Shown here in pieces: positions 53,742 to 62,635 of a stretch of DNA of 64,000 nucleotides (positions within the stretch are counted from its first letter, which is position 1; every line of letters begins with the position of its first letter). The notes beneath the pieces are model-generated. The model had not been told where the DNA came from. It saw only the letters and a program-made list of their open reading frames with translations, and ran no database searches. The stretch lies in assembly GCA_947176535.1 (NCBI GenBank), contig CAMWQU010000002.1, positions 1 to 64,000 on the forward strand, read 5' to 3'. The position numbers and the translations under genes were made by a program. The stretch comes from an uncultured Prevotellaceae bacterium (lineage in GTDB: Bacteria > Bacteroidota > Bacteroidia > Bacteroidales > Bacteroidaceae).

Positions 53742-54512
53742 TCAAGAGAGCCTAAAAATTCGTTTTGCCGTCTTTGTAGTGACTTCATCCACTCTTTCCG
53801 GAGCACATCCATAAACCTCCGCCAAACAACGTGCCGTATGGACAAGAAAAGAGCTCTCGTTACGCTTCCCGCGACAAGGAACCGGAGCCAAATAAGGAGC
53901 ATCCGTCTCTATAACGATGCGTTCGAGCGGAACCGTTTTCAGTACCTCCGGCAATATCGACTTTTTATAGGTAAGCACCCCTCCTATTCCTAATGCAAAA
54001 CCATCAAAGTTCAACAACTCCTGCGCTTCCTCCTCTGTTCCGCCAAAGCAATGAAATACGCCCGTCAGCCCCTCTGCACGGTGCCGCGTCATCACCTCCA
54101 CCAATTCACGATGCGCATTCCGAGAATGAATAACAACAGGTAAATGAAACTCACATGCCCACTGCAACTGGCACTCAAAAGCCTCAAGCTGTTGTTCCCG
54201 ATAAGTATCATCCCAATAGAAATCGAGTCCGATTTCTCCTACACCTATATAAGGATGTGCGCCCAAAAGATTCTGTTTCATTATTGAAAGAACTTCCGCG
54301 TAATCCTCTTTCACGTCTTCAGGATGCAATCCCAACATAGGATAACAATATCCGGGATATTGCCTGCAAAGTTCGAGCATGGGCTGCATAGAAGCAACAT
54401 TTATATTAGGCAACAAAATGGCCTCTACACCGATTTCCTTGGCGCGAGCTACGACCAAATCGCGGTCCTCATCGAACTCCGCCCCATAAATATGGCTATG
54501 AGTATCTATCAT
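53742..54512 (-). CDS. TatD-family metal-dependent hydrolase/DNase
   Basis: The protein has 256 aa from ATG 54512 (MIDTHSHIYGAEFDED); the track start at 54551 is inside the prenyl synthase gene. Metal ligands are DTHSH, GVGEIGLDFYW, VVIHSRNAHRE, VFHCFGG and ETDAPYLAP. Family members are 3'-5' DNases linked to repair. It overlaps the prenyl synthase stop by 1 bp (TGATG). Confidence 0.93.
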   Translation of the reverse strand: MIDTHSHIYGAEFDEDRDLVVARAKEIGVEAILLPNINVASMQPMLELCRQYPGYCYPMLGLHPEDVKEDYAEVLSIMKQNLLGAHPYIGVGEIGLDFYWDDTYREQQLEAFECQLQWACEFHLPVVIHSRNAHRELVEVMTRHRAEGLTGVFHCFGGTEEEAQELLNFDGFALGIGGVLTYKKSILPEVLKTVPLERIVIETDAPYLAPVPCRGKRNESSFLVHTARCLAEVYGCAPERVDEVTTKTAKRIFRLS

Positions 54513-55486
54513 CAGTTCGTACGGTTCAGCATTTCTTGCGCATACTGCCAAAGCTGCTGTTTACAACTCTGAGGCAAATTCACCTTGGCCAAACTTTGCT
54601 CCGCCAACATATAATAGGATTCTATCTTCTGCCGGGCCATCTGCGGGATGCCGATTTCGTCATACACCCTTGTCACGGCCTTGATTTTCTCAGCTTCATC
54701 GTATTCAGTGGCCTTAATCCAGCGTTCAAGTTCGGTTCGTTGCGTCTCATCTGCCTGCAACAAGGCATTGATAAGCATATACGTCTTTTTATTACAAAGG
54801 ATGTCACCTCCTATTCGTTTTCCAAAGACCTCAAAATCTCCATACACATCGAGATAATCATCCTGCAACTGGAAAGCCAATCCAATCTGTTCTCCAAAGC
54901 GATATAACAGTTGAGCATCCTGCTCCGGAGCACCTGCCAGCATCGCCCCCATCTTCAGGGCACAAGCCAACAAAACGGATGTCTTCAGACGAATCATCTC
55001 TATATATTCACCCTCCGTCACGTCATTCCGCGTCTCGAAGTCTATATCGTACTGTTGCCCCTCACCTATTTCCAAAGCGGTATTTGTAAAAAGTTCCAAT
55101 ACTGCGGGCAATTTATCAGGGTCGCATTGTGCTACTCGCTGATAGGCCAGCACCAACATTGAGTCACCGCTCAATACAGCCGTATTCTCATTCCACTTCT
55201 TATGCACCGTAGGATGTCCGCGCCGCACATCCGCCTTGTCCATCAAGTCATCATGGAGCAATGTATAATTATGATATGTCTCTATCCCGATAGCAGGCAT
55301 TATGACGCGTTCCACATCCTCACGATAAAAATTATATGCCATCAACATCAACACCGGACGTATGCGTTTGCCTCCCAATGAGAGCACGTACTTCACCGGC
55401 TCATACAAACCAACCGGTTCACGATCATAGGCGAGATTAGCCAACGCATCATTTACTTTCCCTAATAACTGCGTACTTGTATACAT
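54512..55486 (-). CDS. Polyprenyl diphosphate synthase
   Basis: The protein has 324 aa. The first Asp-rich motif is DDLMDKADVRRG (residues 79-90) and the second is QLQDDYLDVYGD, with GGKRIRPVL in front. It builds trans-prenyl diphosphates for quinones or carriers; the product chain length cannot be read with certainty. Upstream of TatD and in the same operon. Confidence 0.92.
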   Translation of the reverse strand: MYTSTQLLGKVNDALANLAYDREPVGLYEPVKYVLSLGGKRIRPVLMLMAYNFYREDVERVIMPAIGIETYHNYTLLHDDLMDKADVRRGHPTVHKKWNENTAVLSGDSMLVLAYQRVAQCDPDKLPAVLELFTNTALEIGEGQQYDIDFETRNDVTEGEYIEMIRLKTSVLLACALKMGAMLAGAPEQDAQLLYRFGEQIGLAFQLQDDYLDVYGDFEVFGKRIGGDILCNKKTYMLINALLQADETQRTELERWIKATEYDEAEKIKAVTRVYDEIGIPQMARQKIESYYMLAEQSLAKVNLPQSCKQQLWQYAQEMLNRTN

Positions 55487-55525
55487 TTATTTACGAATAA
55501 GAGAAGCTAACTTTATTACAAAACC

Positions 55526-55567
55526 TAAAAACATATAAGAAGGCCGTCGGCCAAAGCCGACAGCCTT
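55526..55567 (-). terminator. Terminator of tonB
   Basis: A 12-bp stem with one G-U (55540-55551 with 55556-55567) is followed on the minus strand by CTTATATGTTTTT. It lies 28 bp after the tonB stop. Confidence 0.7.
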
Positions 55568-55594
55568 GCATATTTGAGATCATCTTTGAACTCT

Positions 55595-56311
55595 TTAGCT
55601 CAGGCGGAACATAACGGGAAGCACATAGCGCATACGCACGGGCTTATTACCCTGACGGGCGGGCTTCCACTTCGGCATGGACTTCACAACACGCTCTGCT
55701 TCATCGGACAAATGTGAATCCGGTGAGCGAAGCACTTTCACATCCACGATAGAACCGTCTCTGTTGATGACGAACTGTACACTTACACGTCCCTGGATTC
55801 CCTGTTCCTGACAGATAGGAGGATACTTAATGTTCTTGCTCAACCAAGCATATACATCGCCGGGGAACTCCGCACTTTCTTCAGGTACATCCAAAATGCG
55901 GTCATCATCCACATCTTCCACAACCGGAGCAGGAGGGCCTGCAACCACGGCAGTCGGAGCACCTGTACCTACAACAGACGTAATACTCTGATTTACTTCT
56001 TCGGTGGTCTGGATTTCTTCTTCCGGAATATCGGTATTATCTTCTACCACATCAAGGATTTCAGGAGACATAGGGGCAGCCTGTGGAGGAGGAGCCTGCA
56101 TCGGCTGTTCCTGCTTCGTGATGGGAATCATGTCTTCTTCTATCGCCATATCATAAATAGGCTCATCACTCTCCTCGATTTTAATCTCGCGCTGTGTCCA
56201 CTCGAAAGCCACAAATATGGTCGCTAAGACCAATACATAGCCAATGAGCATACTCGTCCACGATTGTTCTGCGAGTTCGTCATTGACGTTTTTTTTCTCT
56301 ACGTTTTCCAT
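55595..56311 (-). CDS. tonB: TonB energy transducer
   Basis: The protein has 238 aa from ATG 56311 (MENVEKKNVNDELAEQSWTS); the track start at 56356 overlaps the -7 box. The membrane helix is at residues 18-38. A Pro-rich periplasmic linker (QAPPPQAAPMSP) and the C-terminal TonB domain (VQFVINRDGSIVDVKVLRSPD, with MPKWKPARQGNKPVRMRYVLPV) follow. Works with the ExbB/ExbD operon at 50945-53415. Confidence 0.94.
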   Translation of the reverse strand: MENVEKKNVNDELAEQSWTSMLIGYVLVLATIFVAFEWTQREIKIEESDEPIYDMAIEEDMIPITKQEQPMQAPPPQAAPMSPEILDVVEDNTDIPEEEIQTTEEVNQSITSVVGTGAPTAVVAGPPAPVVEDVDDDRILDVPEESAEFPGDVYAWLSKNIKYPPICQEQGIQGRVSVQFVINRDGSIVDVKVLRSPDSHLSDEAERVVKSMPKWKPARQGNKPVRMRYVLPVMFRLS

Positions 56312-56344
56312 ATAGATTTCTGTTAATTCTTCATACTTCGGGAA

Positions 56345-56352
56345 CAAATGTA
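56345..56352 (-). promoter_or_regulatory. -7 box of tonB
   Basis: TACATTTG on the minus strand, 33 nt before the ATG at 56311. Confidence 0.5.
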
Positions 56353-56479
56353 ACACATTTTTTTTATTTACGTCCGCTATTCAACGTTTTTTTTTCGCAT
56401 TTTCCATATTTTTATGGCTTACGCACAACTTTTGAAAGACTTTTAACGTTAAGTAGACAATTATATCTTGAAAAAGATG

Positions 56480-56487
56480 TACCTTTG
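56480..56487 (+). promoter_or_regulatory. -7 box of the porQ-cmk-ispH operon
   Basis: TACCTTTG, 21 nt before the porQ ATG. Confidence 0.55.
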
Positions 56488-56508
56488 GAGACTAAATAGC
56501 AAATAACC

Positions 56509-57489
56509 ATGATACGCCGCCTGAGCCTTTCCTATTTATTCCTCTTTACCCTGCTTCTATCTGCACGGGGACAGGAATCCGGCAGCGTGTTCAATTTCCT
56601 CAAACTTCCCACATCCGCCCATTGCATAGCACTCGGCGGACAGAACATTTCCCTCATCGAGGACGATGCCTCCCTAATCTTTCAGAATCCCTCTTTGTTA
56701 TCGAGCGTCAGCGACAACTCCATAAACCTGAATTTCATGACCTACATGAAAGGTTCCAAAACGGGCAGTGCCTCCTTTGTCCGGATTGCAGGCGAGAGAG
56801 GAACATGGGGAGCCGGCATACAATTCGCAGGCTATGGGGCAATGAAAGAGACACTGGCAACCGGCGAGATTATAGGTGATTTTCATTCCCGCGATATTGC
56901 TTTCAACGGGATGTACAGCTACAACCTCAGCGACCGCTGGGCCGGAGGAGCCACCGGCAAAATCATCTACTCGAAATATGCCGAATACACCTCATGCGCC
57001 TTAGCTGTAGATTTAGGTCTGAATTATTATAATGAGGAACAGGAGTTTTCCTTTTCCGCCGTGGCCGTTAATTTAGGCGGACAAGTCAAGGCTTTCGGGA
57101 ACACGCACGAGCGACTTCCCTTTGACCTGCAACTGGGACTATCCAAAAGCATGGCCCACGCTCCTATCCGCTTCAGCGTGACGATGGTAGACCTGACACG
57201 CTGGAACAACAAATATTATTACAGTACAGGCAAGGCACCCAAAGGCGGCCGAATCTTCATGAATCACTTTAATCTGGGCATCGACATCATCCCCACCAGC
57301 CAGTTCTACCTTGCCGCCGGATTCAATTTCCGCCGGGCTTACGAGATGAAAGCTGCCGGTTCCAGTCATGCCGCAGGTCTCTCTTTCGGTGCCGGCATAA
57401 ATATAAAGAAGATAAAATTCGGGTTGGCCTATGCCAAGTACCACGTTAGTGCGCCTACTTTGGCTTTCAGTGCCAGCTACAACCTATAA
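56509..57489 (+). CDS. porQ: PorQ-like type IX secretion outer membrane protein
   Basis: The protein has 326 aa. The signal peptide is [22 protein letters not shown] PorV/FadL-like barrel with [38 protein letters not shown] at the start is diagnostic of PorQ. It binds cargo or PorU-type sortase in T9SS bacteria. It is followed by cmk and ispH, the usual Bacteroidales order. No other por genes are in the window, so a working T9SS cannot be judged here, but the sorting-like tails at 1072, 7595, 19710 and 43365 fit one. Confidence 0.85.
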   Translation: MIRRLSLSYLFLFTLLLSARGQESGSVFNFLKLPTSAHCIALGGQNISLIEDDASLIFQNPSLLSSVSDNSINLNFMTYMKGSKTGSASFVRIAGERGTWGAGIQFAGYGAMKETLATGEIIGDFHSRDIAFNGMYSYNLSDRWAGGATGKIIYSKYAEYTSCALAVDLGLNYYNEEQEFSFSAVAVNLGGQVKAFGNTHERLPFDLQLGLSKSMAHAPIRFSVTMVDLTRWNNKYYYSTGKAPKGGRIFMNHFNLGIDIIPTSQFYLAAGFNFRRAYEMKAAGSSHAAGLSFGAGINIKKIKFGLAYAKYHVSAPTLAFSASYNL

Positions 57490-57512
57490 GTACCATCCAA
57501 ATTCTCAGCATC

Positions 57513-58202
57513 ATGAAAAAGATTACCATAGCCATTGACGGATATTCCTCTTGCGGAAAAAGCACCATGGCCAAAGACTTAGCCCGCGAAATCGGCTACG
57601 TATATGTGGACAGCGGTGCCATGTATCGCGCCGTAACGCTCTATGCATTAAGCAACAGCCTCATCCACGACGGAAAAATCGACGAAGCCCGGCTGCGCGA
57701 CGAGATGAAGAACATCCACATCACGTTTCGGTTCAATCCGGAGCACGGCCGACCGGATACCTACCTCAACAATGAGTATGTGGAAGACCGCATCCGCACG
57801 TTGGAGATAAGCGAACATGTGAGTCCCATCGCCGCCCTGGGATTTGTGCGCGAGGAAATGGTACGTCAGCAGCAACAGATGGGCCAAGAGGGCGGCATCA
57901 TCATGGACGGCCGCGACATCGGCACCACCGTCTTCCCAGAGGCCGAACTGAAAATATTTGTCACAGCAAGCAGCGAAATCCGCGCCCAGCGCCGCTACGC
58001 CGAACTGTCGGCCAAAGGCGAAGTCTGCGACATGGCCGACATTCTCCACAACGTGGAGGAACGCGATTACATCGACACCCATCGCGAAATCAGCCCTCTG
58101 CGTCAGGCTGCGGATGCTCTTGTTTTAGACAACAGCCACATGACCATTGCCGAGCAAAAGCAGTGGCTCTTACAGGCTTATAAGCACGCAGCGGAGGACT
58201 GA
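57513..58202 (+). CDS. cmk: (d)CMP kinase
   Basis: The protein has 229 aa. The P-loop is [10 protein letters not shown], followed by [39 protein letters not shown] and RAQRRYAEL. It phosphorylates CMP and dCMP for nucleotide supply. 23 bp after porQ and 2 bp before ispH. Confidence 0.96.
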   Translation: MKKITIAIDGYSSCGKSTMAKDLAREIGYVYVDSGAMYRAVTLYALSNSLIHDGKIDEARLRDEMKNIHITFRFNPEHGRPDTYLNNEYVEDRIRTLEISEHVSPIAALGFVREEMVRQQQQMGQEGGIIMDGRDIGTTVFPEAELKIFVTASSEIRAQRRYAELSAKGEVCDMADILHNVEERDYIDTHREISPLRQAADALVLDNSHMTIAEQKQWLLQAYKHAAED

Positions 58203-58204
58203 CA

Positions 58205-59080
58205 TTGAAAATAGAACTCGACACGGGAAGCGGGTTTTGCTTTGGCGTCACGCGCGCCATCGGCAAGGCCGAGGAGATACTCACGAGCAGCAGCCGACCG
58301 CTGTACTGCTTAGGTGACATCGTACACAACTCCATGGAATGCAGCCGCCTGCAACGCATGGGACTGATTACCATCGGACACAAGGAATACGACAATCTCC
58401 ATGACGCCACCGTTTTGCTACGTGCCCACGGCGAACCGCCAAGCACCTATCAGAAGGCTGTAGCCAACCACATCGAGATTATAGATGCCACCTGTCCCGT
58501 CGTGCTCCATCTGCAGGAACGCATCAAACGCGAGTACGATTCCGACCCGCTCCATCGCAAACAGATTGTCATCTTCGGAAAGAACGGCCATGCCGAGGTG
58601 CTGGGACTGGTGGGGCAGACGCACGGCACAGCCATTGTTATAGAGCATCCCGAGGACGTCAGCAAACTGGACTTCAATCGCGACATCAGTCTTTACAGCC
58701 AGACCACAAAACCCTTGGACGATTTCCGCCGAATTGTGGAATACATCGAACAACACATCAGTCCGGACGCCACGTTCAAGTATTACGACACCATTTGTCG
58801 CCAGGTGGCCAACCGCATGCCGCACATCCGCGAGTTCGCCTCGCGTCACGACGTCATTCTCTTTGTATGCGGTAAGAAAAGTAGCAACGGGCGAGTGCTC
58901 TTCAACGAGTGCCAACACATTAACCCTCAAAGTTACATGATAGACTCTGCCGATGCGATTGACGTCCGCTGGCTGACCAACTGCAACTCCGTAGGAATAT
59001 GCGGAGCCACCAGCACCCCCACATGGCTAATGGAGGAGTGCAAAATACGTATCGAGCAGTTGCTTGGCTGCCACGAATGA
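58205..59080 (+). CDS. ispH: 4-hydroxy-3-methylbut-2-enyl diphosphate reductase
   Basis: Last enzyme of the MEP isoprenoid pathway; an iron-sulfur protein of 291 aa. It has a TTG start right after the cmk stop. The cluster cysteines are in GFCFGVTRA (Cys12), DATCPVV and NSVGICGATSTP; HAEVLGLVGQT and the following region match the family. Its last 54 bp overlap the convergent meaB gene. Confidence 0.95.
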   Translation: MKIELDTGSGFCFGVTRAIGKAEEILTSSSRPLYCLGDIVHNSMECSRLQRMGLITIGHKEYDNLHDATVLLRAHGEPPSTYQKAVANHIEIIDATCPVVLHLQERIKREYDSDPLHRKQIVIFGKNGHAEVLGLVGQTHGTAIVIEHPEDVSKLDFNRDISLYSQTTKPLDDFRRIVEYIEQHISPDATFKYYDTICRQVANRMPHIREFASRHDVILFVCGKKSSNGRVLFNECQHINPQSYMIDSADAIDVRWLTNCNSVGICGATSTPTWLMEECKIRIEQLLGCHE

Positions 59081-60124
59081 CGTTTTCTCCCCTCCCAACA
59101 CACTGGTTTCCGAGGCTTTCAGCAGGTCGGCCATCGTAGGATTCTGATAGAAACTGTTACGCAGATACTCGTTTATGGTTTCGTACATCCAGTACTTTGC
59201 CTGCTCGTTGCGGCGATGCTCAAAGTAGCCGTTCTCCTTGACGAAACCAATGTATTCGTATATCATATCCCACACTTCCTTGATACCCAATCCGTAGAAG
59301 CCGGAGTAGCAAAGCACCTTCGGCATCCATCCGCTCTCCGTGGCCGGGAACAGATGCAGGGCGTTGCGGAAGTGTGTGGCCGCCAACTGGCATTTCTCCA
59401 CGTTGTTTCCGTCGCATTTGTTAATGACAATACCGTCCGCCATCTCCATGATACCGCGTTTTATACCTTGCAGCTCATCGCCGGTGCCGGCCAACTGGAT
59501 GAGCAGGAAGAAATCCACCATCGAGTGGCAGGCGGTCTCGCTCTGCCCCACCCCGACGGTCTCTACGAAGATTTTATCATAACCTGCCGCCTCGCACAAG
59601 ACGATGGTCTCGCGCGTCTTCCGGGCCACACCGCCCAGACTGCCTGCCGAGGGACTGGGGCGGATGAAGGAATCGGGATGAACGGAGAGTTTCTCCATAC
59701 GCGTCTTGTCTCCCAATATGCTACCCTTGGTTCGCTCCGAACTGGGGTCTATGGCCAGCACGGCCAGTTTGCCACCGTAGGTATTCAGCACGTGAATGCC
59801 AAATTCGTCGATACTGGTACTTTTTCCGGCCCCCGGCACACCGCTGATGCCGATACGCACAGAGTTTCCGCTGTACGGCAGACATTTCTCGATGACTTCC
59901 TGAGCCACCGTCTGATGGTCGGGATTCGTGCTCTCCACCAATGTCACGGCCTGTCCGAGTATGGCGGAGTCGCCCCGCAGAATGCCTTCTACATAATCGC
60001 CAACCGTCAGTTTGCGTCGCGCGAAGCGGCCGCGTTTCAGATACGGATTGACTATCGTTACCGGGCCGACGCCTTTATTCACCGTCAGGCCTGCGTAATC
60101 TTCACTATTCTCGGGATGTTCCAT
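59027..60124 (-). CDS. meaB: Methylmalonyl-CoA mutase-associated GTPase MeaB
   Basis: G-protein chaperone that loads and protects the B12-dependent mutase; 365 aa. The P-loop is GISGVPGAGKSTSIDEFG, with AIDPSSERTKGSILGDKTRM, ETVGVGQSE and NKCDGNN. The mutase genes are not in the window. Its 3' end runs 54 bp into ispH on the other strand. Confidence 0.95.
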   Translation of the reverse strand: MEHPENSEDYAGLTVNKGVGPVTIVNPYLKRGRFARRKLTVGDYVEGILRGDSAILGQAVTLVESTNPDHQTVAQEVIEKCLPYSGNSVRIGISGVPGAGKSTSIDEFGIHVLNTYGGKLAVLAIDPSSERTKGSILGDKTRMEKLSVHPDSFIRPSPSAGSLGGVARKTRETIVLCEAAGYDKIFVETVGVGQSETACHSMVDFFLLIQLAGTGDELQGIKRGIMEMADGIVINKCDGNNVEKCQLAATHFRNALHLFPATESGWMPKVLCYSGFYGLGIKEVWDMIYEYIGFVKENGYFEHRRNEQAKYWMYETINEYLRNSFYQNPTMADLLKASETSVLGGEKTSFVAAKQLLDTYFALLH

Positions 60125-60168
60125 AACACATTCAGTTTATTAAGTATTGAGCCTCCGTCCGGAGTTCC

Positions 60169-61251
60169 TTATTCCACGTTGATATACAGTTCTGTCTTGG
60201 CGTGCCTCGGGTCGTTGCAGATGAGCAGCAGGCGCGGGCCGTTCTTTGCCTTTGCCAATTCCTTCGCATCCAGCGTTATCTTGAGTTTCGCCGTGGCGTG
60301 CGGTTTGATATTCCGCTCTCCCAAACTTACCGACATCGCCCTGTTGAACACCTGCACGCCGCTGACGGTAAGCGTTTCCTCGCCGATGTTCGTCACGTGG
60401 AGCACCTTGGTCACTTTTTTCTTGCCGCCCATCACGAAGGTTGTCTCGCCCTCAATCATCTTATCGCCATCCATCAGCACGATGCGCGGGGCGCGGTTCA
60501 TTTCCTCCGCCGTCAGGTTGCGGAAAGCCGGCAACAGAACGGCCGACACCACGATTTCGTTTTGGTCGCCGATTTTGTCCCCCATATAGCGGGACAGGTA
60601 GAGGGAGGTCTGGTTCAGTCCGTTCATGAAAAGGCGGTCGCTGTCTAACGTCAGACGAATCTTGCCCACACGACCGGGCTGCACCTCGGCGGGCAGATAC
60701 TCCACGGAAAGATAATTCGGCAGGTGCATCAACTGAGGCGTGTAGGGCGTATGCTCCAGATTCACGATTTGCAGTTCCGTCACAGGCTTGTCGCCTTTGT
60801 TCACATCATTGAACTCTATATAGTTCTTGCTCAGTCTGACGTTTCCGAGGTCTATGGGAAAATCGCCTTCGTAGTCGAGCGGGGTCTCCACCACCCGCCC
60901 TTGGAACGACAAGTAGATGGGGAGCGGCTGCGCATTGGTGTAGACGGCCAGTTCACGATAGAACGTGCCCAGCATTCCCGCATCATACGTGGCCGTTATC
61001 ATTCCGCTCTGTCCGGCCGGGACGGGGGCTTCCGGATAGGTCACGCTGATACATCCGCACGAGGGATGCACTTCCGTTATCTGCAGGGGCTCCGTTCCTC
61101 GGTTCGAGAACGTGAAAAGGACGGTCTTGGGATTCTGCCATACAATATCTCCGGTCTTCACCACAGGGGCATCCGGAACGAACCGGGGCTGCGCCAACAG
61201 GGAGGCAGCCATCACGAGTAACAAACTGACTGTAAAGATTCTCTTTTCCAC
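60169..61251 (-). CDS. DUF1573 exported protein
   Basis: The protein has 360 aa from GTG 61251 (VEKRIFTVSLLLVMAASLLAQ, signal peptide). The track start at 61266 is inside the -7 box. Two or more immunoglobulin-like beta domains are present, the first with the DUF1573 motif TNRGTEPL-like FSNRGTEPLQITEVHPSCGCISV. The C-terminal domain repeats the pattern (VTNIGEETLTVSGVQV). Envelope protein of unknown role, 44 bp upstream of meaB. Confidence 0.85.
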   Translation of the reverse strand: MEKRIFTVSLLLVMAASLLAQPRFVPDAPVVKTGDIVWQNPKTVLFTFSNRGTEPLQITEVHPSCGCISVTYPEAPVPAGQSGMITATYDAGMLGTFYRELAVYTNAQPLPIYLSFQGRVVETPLDYEGDFPIDLGNVRLSKNYIEFNDVNKGDKPVTELQIVNLEHTPYTPQLMHLPNYLSVEYLPAEVQPGRVGKIRLTLDSDRLFMNGLNQTSLYLSRYMGDKIGDQNEIVVSAVLLPAFRNLTAEEMNRAPRIVLMDGDKMIEGETTFVMGGKKKVTKVLHVTNIGEETLTVSGVQVFNRAMSVSLGERNIKPHATAKLKITLDAKELAKAKNGPRLLLICNDPRHAKTELYINVE

Positions 61252-61255
61252 GTTG

Positions 61256-61263
61256 CAAATATA
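61256..61263 (-). promoter_or_regulatory. -7 box directly before the DUF1573 gene
   Basis: TATATTTG on the minus strand ends 4 nt before GTG 61251, predicting a leaderless mRNA. Confidence 0.55.
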
Positions 61264-61414
61264 CAAATTTTCTTACGAATTACAAATTCTATCCACAGGT
61301 TGAAGCAAGTTTCCTTTATTTAATTCAAAACGGCAGACACAAATACGGGGGCTTGCCGCCTCGAAAACTCTTCACCGTCCGGGTATCGGCCGCCCCATGC
61401 TGCGGGGAGGTCGG

Positions 61415-61489
61415 GTTTATTCGGTCGTGAGCGGTTAATTATTCAAAGGCGACCGAATAATTAACCGCTCACCTTTGAATAATAAAGTC
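61415..61489. repeat. Dispersed hairpin element, copy 2
   Basis: The perfect 18-bp arms GTGAGCGGTTAATTATTC (61427-61444) and its complement (61455-61472) enclose the loop AAAGGCGACC. It is identical to copy 1 (47530-47605) outside a few arm and loop positions. It lies between two minus-strand genes, and 61264-61414 otherwise shows nothing I recognise. Confidence 0.85.
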
Positions 61490-61524
61490 CACGGCGGGAC
61501 GGCCGTGCATTGTCGTAACAGGGA

Positions 61525-61567
61525 AACAAAAAACAGGGGCTGATTCCGGTAAATGGAATCAGCCCCT
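61525..61567 (-). terminator. Terminator of the DUF4837 gene
   Basis: A perfect 13-bp stem (61535-61547 with 61555-61567) is followed on the minus strand by GTTTTTTGTTTC. Confidence 0.85.
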
Positions 61568-61608
61568 ATGGACTGTCGTCCCCGAAGAGTCAGCGGACGG
61601 TAAAAGGA

Positions 61609-62613
61609 TTATTTTTTAGTATGGGGCTTCAGGGTGCGCAGACCGGCCTCAACCGAGCGCAGAAGGTCGCGTTTGGAACTATTGGGCGAGAAGACAAAGC
61701 CTTCCGTCACCACCACCTGCCGGGCCGCAGTGTCTACACGAACCAGCGAAACGAACGGGCCGCCCATGAATCCGTTACGCATTTCCCACAATCCGCGCAC
61801 CTCATACTGTGCCTGACCGTCAATTTTCCTGAGCATCGGCCACAACACGGGAATACCCTGCTCGCCACGCGTCGTCGTCATGTACTGGTCGGGGCGGCTA
61901 CCGGGAACATTCGCTTTCATCACCGAATCGCGCTTCTGCACGAAAAGGGCCGTATCGGCCACGTTGCCGCCATCCCACGGATAGGTGTAGAAGACAAAAT
62001 TGATGTCTTTCTCCCCGCCCCGATTCGAAGAGGCCCAAAGGAAGTCCTTACCGGATTTCGTCGAAGCAATGTCCGACGGCACACGAACGTCGTAACCCAG
62101 CTTCTGCAGGGCCTTGCTCGTGTTCTTGCTGTACTTTTTCCGGAGAAAACCGGCATAACGGTCGAGCTGAAAATCGAGAAAAGTACGCTGGATGCGCTCC
62201 CGGTTGACACTCAGGAAGTCACGCATTTCCTCCTCGGAGGCGGCCGTCACCATCACCTGAATCTGCGGGCGGGCGTGCACATCATAGGCCACGCCCATCG
62301 ACGGTTCCTTCTGGGCGGGGTCTATTTTAAGGTGCAGTTGGCTGTGCATCAGCTTATACACTTTGTCATATCCCTTTTCGCCGATAATCATCGTCCGGAA
62401 AATGCGTTCCGAGGCTCCCAGGCCCGGTGCGTCGGCATCTACAACGGAGTTCAACGTGTCGAGGTTCTCACCCTGCAACATCCGAGGAGGAGCCACCACA
62501 AGAAGCTCTGCCGGCTGTCCCTTGGACTCCGCCAGGCGGGTGGGTTCGTTCTTTTCACAACTAAAGAGAACGAGGAGCATCCCTCCGAGCATCAAAGAAA
62601 AAATCTTTTTCAT
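61609..62613 (-). CDS. DUF4837 lipoprotein
   Basis: The protein has 334 aa. The lipobox is LVLFSC (Cys19). The mature part (ESKGQPAELLVVAPPRMLQGEN, then WASSNRGGEKDINFVFYTYPW, then MTTTRGEQGIPVLWPMLRKI) matches DUF4837 of Bacteroidales. Envelope lipoprotein of unknown function. It follows the alpha-2-macroglobulin-like gene by 22 bp in the same operon. Confidence 0.87.
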   Translation of the reverse strand: MKKIFSLMLGGMLLVLFSCEKNEPTRLAESKGQPAELLVVAPPRMLQGENLDTLNSVVDADAPGLGASERIFRTMIIGEKGYDKVYKLMHSQLHLKIDPAQKEPSMGVAYDVHARPQIQVMVTAASEEEMRDFLSVNRERIQRTFLDFQLDRYAGFLRKKYSKNTSKALQKLGYDVRVPSDIASTKSGKDFLWASSNRGGEKDINFVFYTYPWDGGNVADTALFVQKRDSVMKANVPGSRPDQYMTTTRGEQGIPVLWPMLRKIDGQAQYEVRGLWEMRNGFMGGPFVSLVRVDTAARQVVVTEGFVFSPNSSKRDLLRSVEAGLRTLKPHTKK

Positions 62614-62635
62614 ACCTTATTATATTAAAAGAATA

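Noticed and set aside
59216-60589. 457-aa plus-strand ORF opposite meaB
   Set aside because: Antisense shadow spanning two minus-strand genes.
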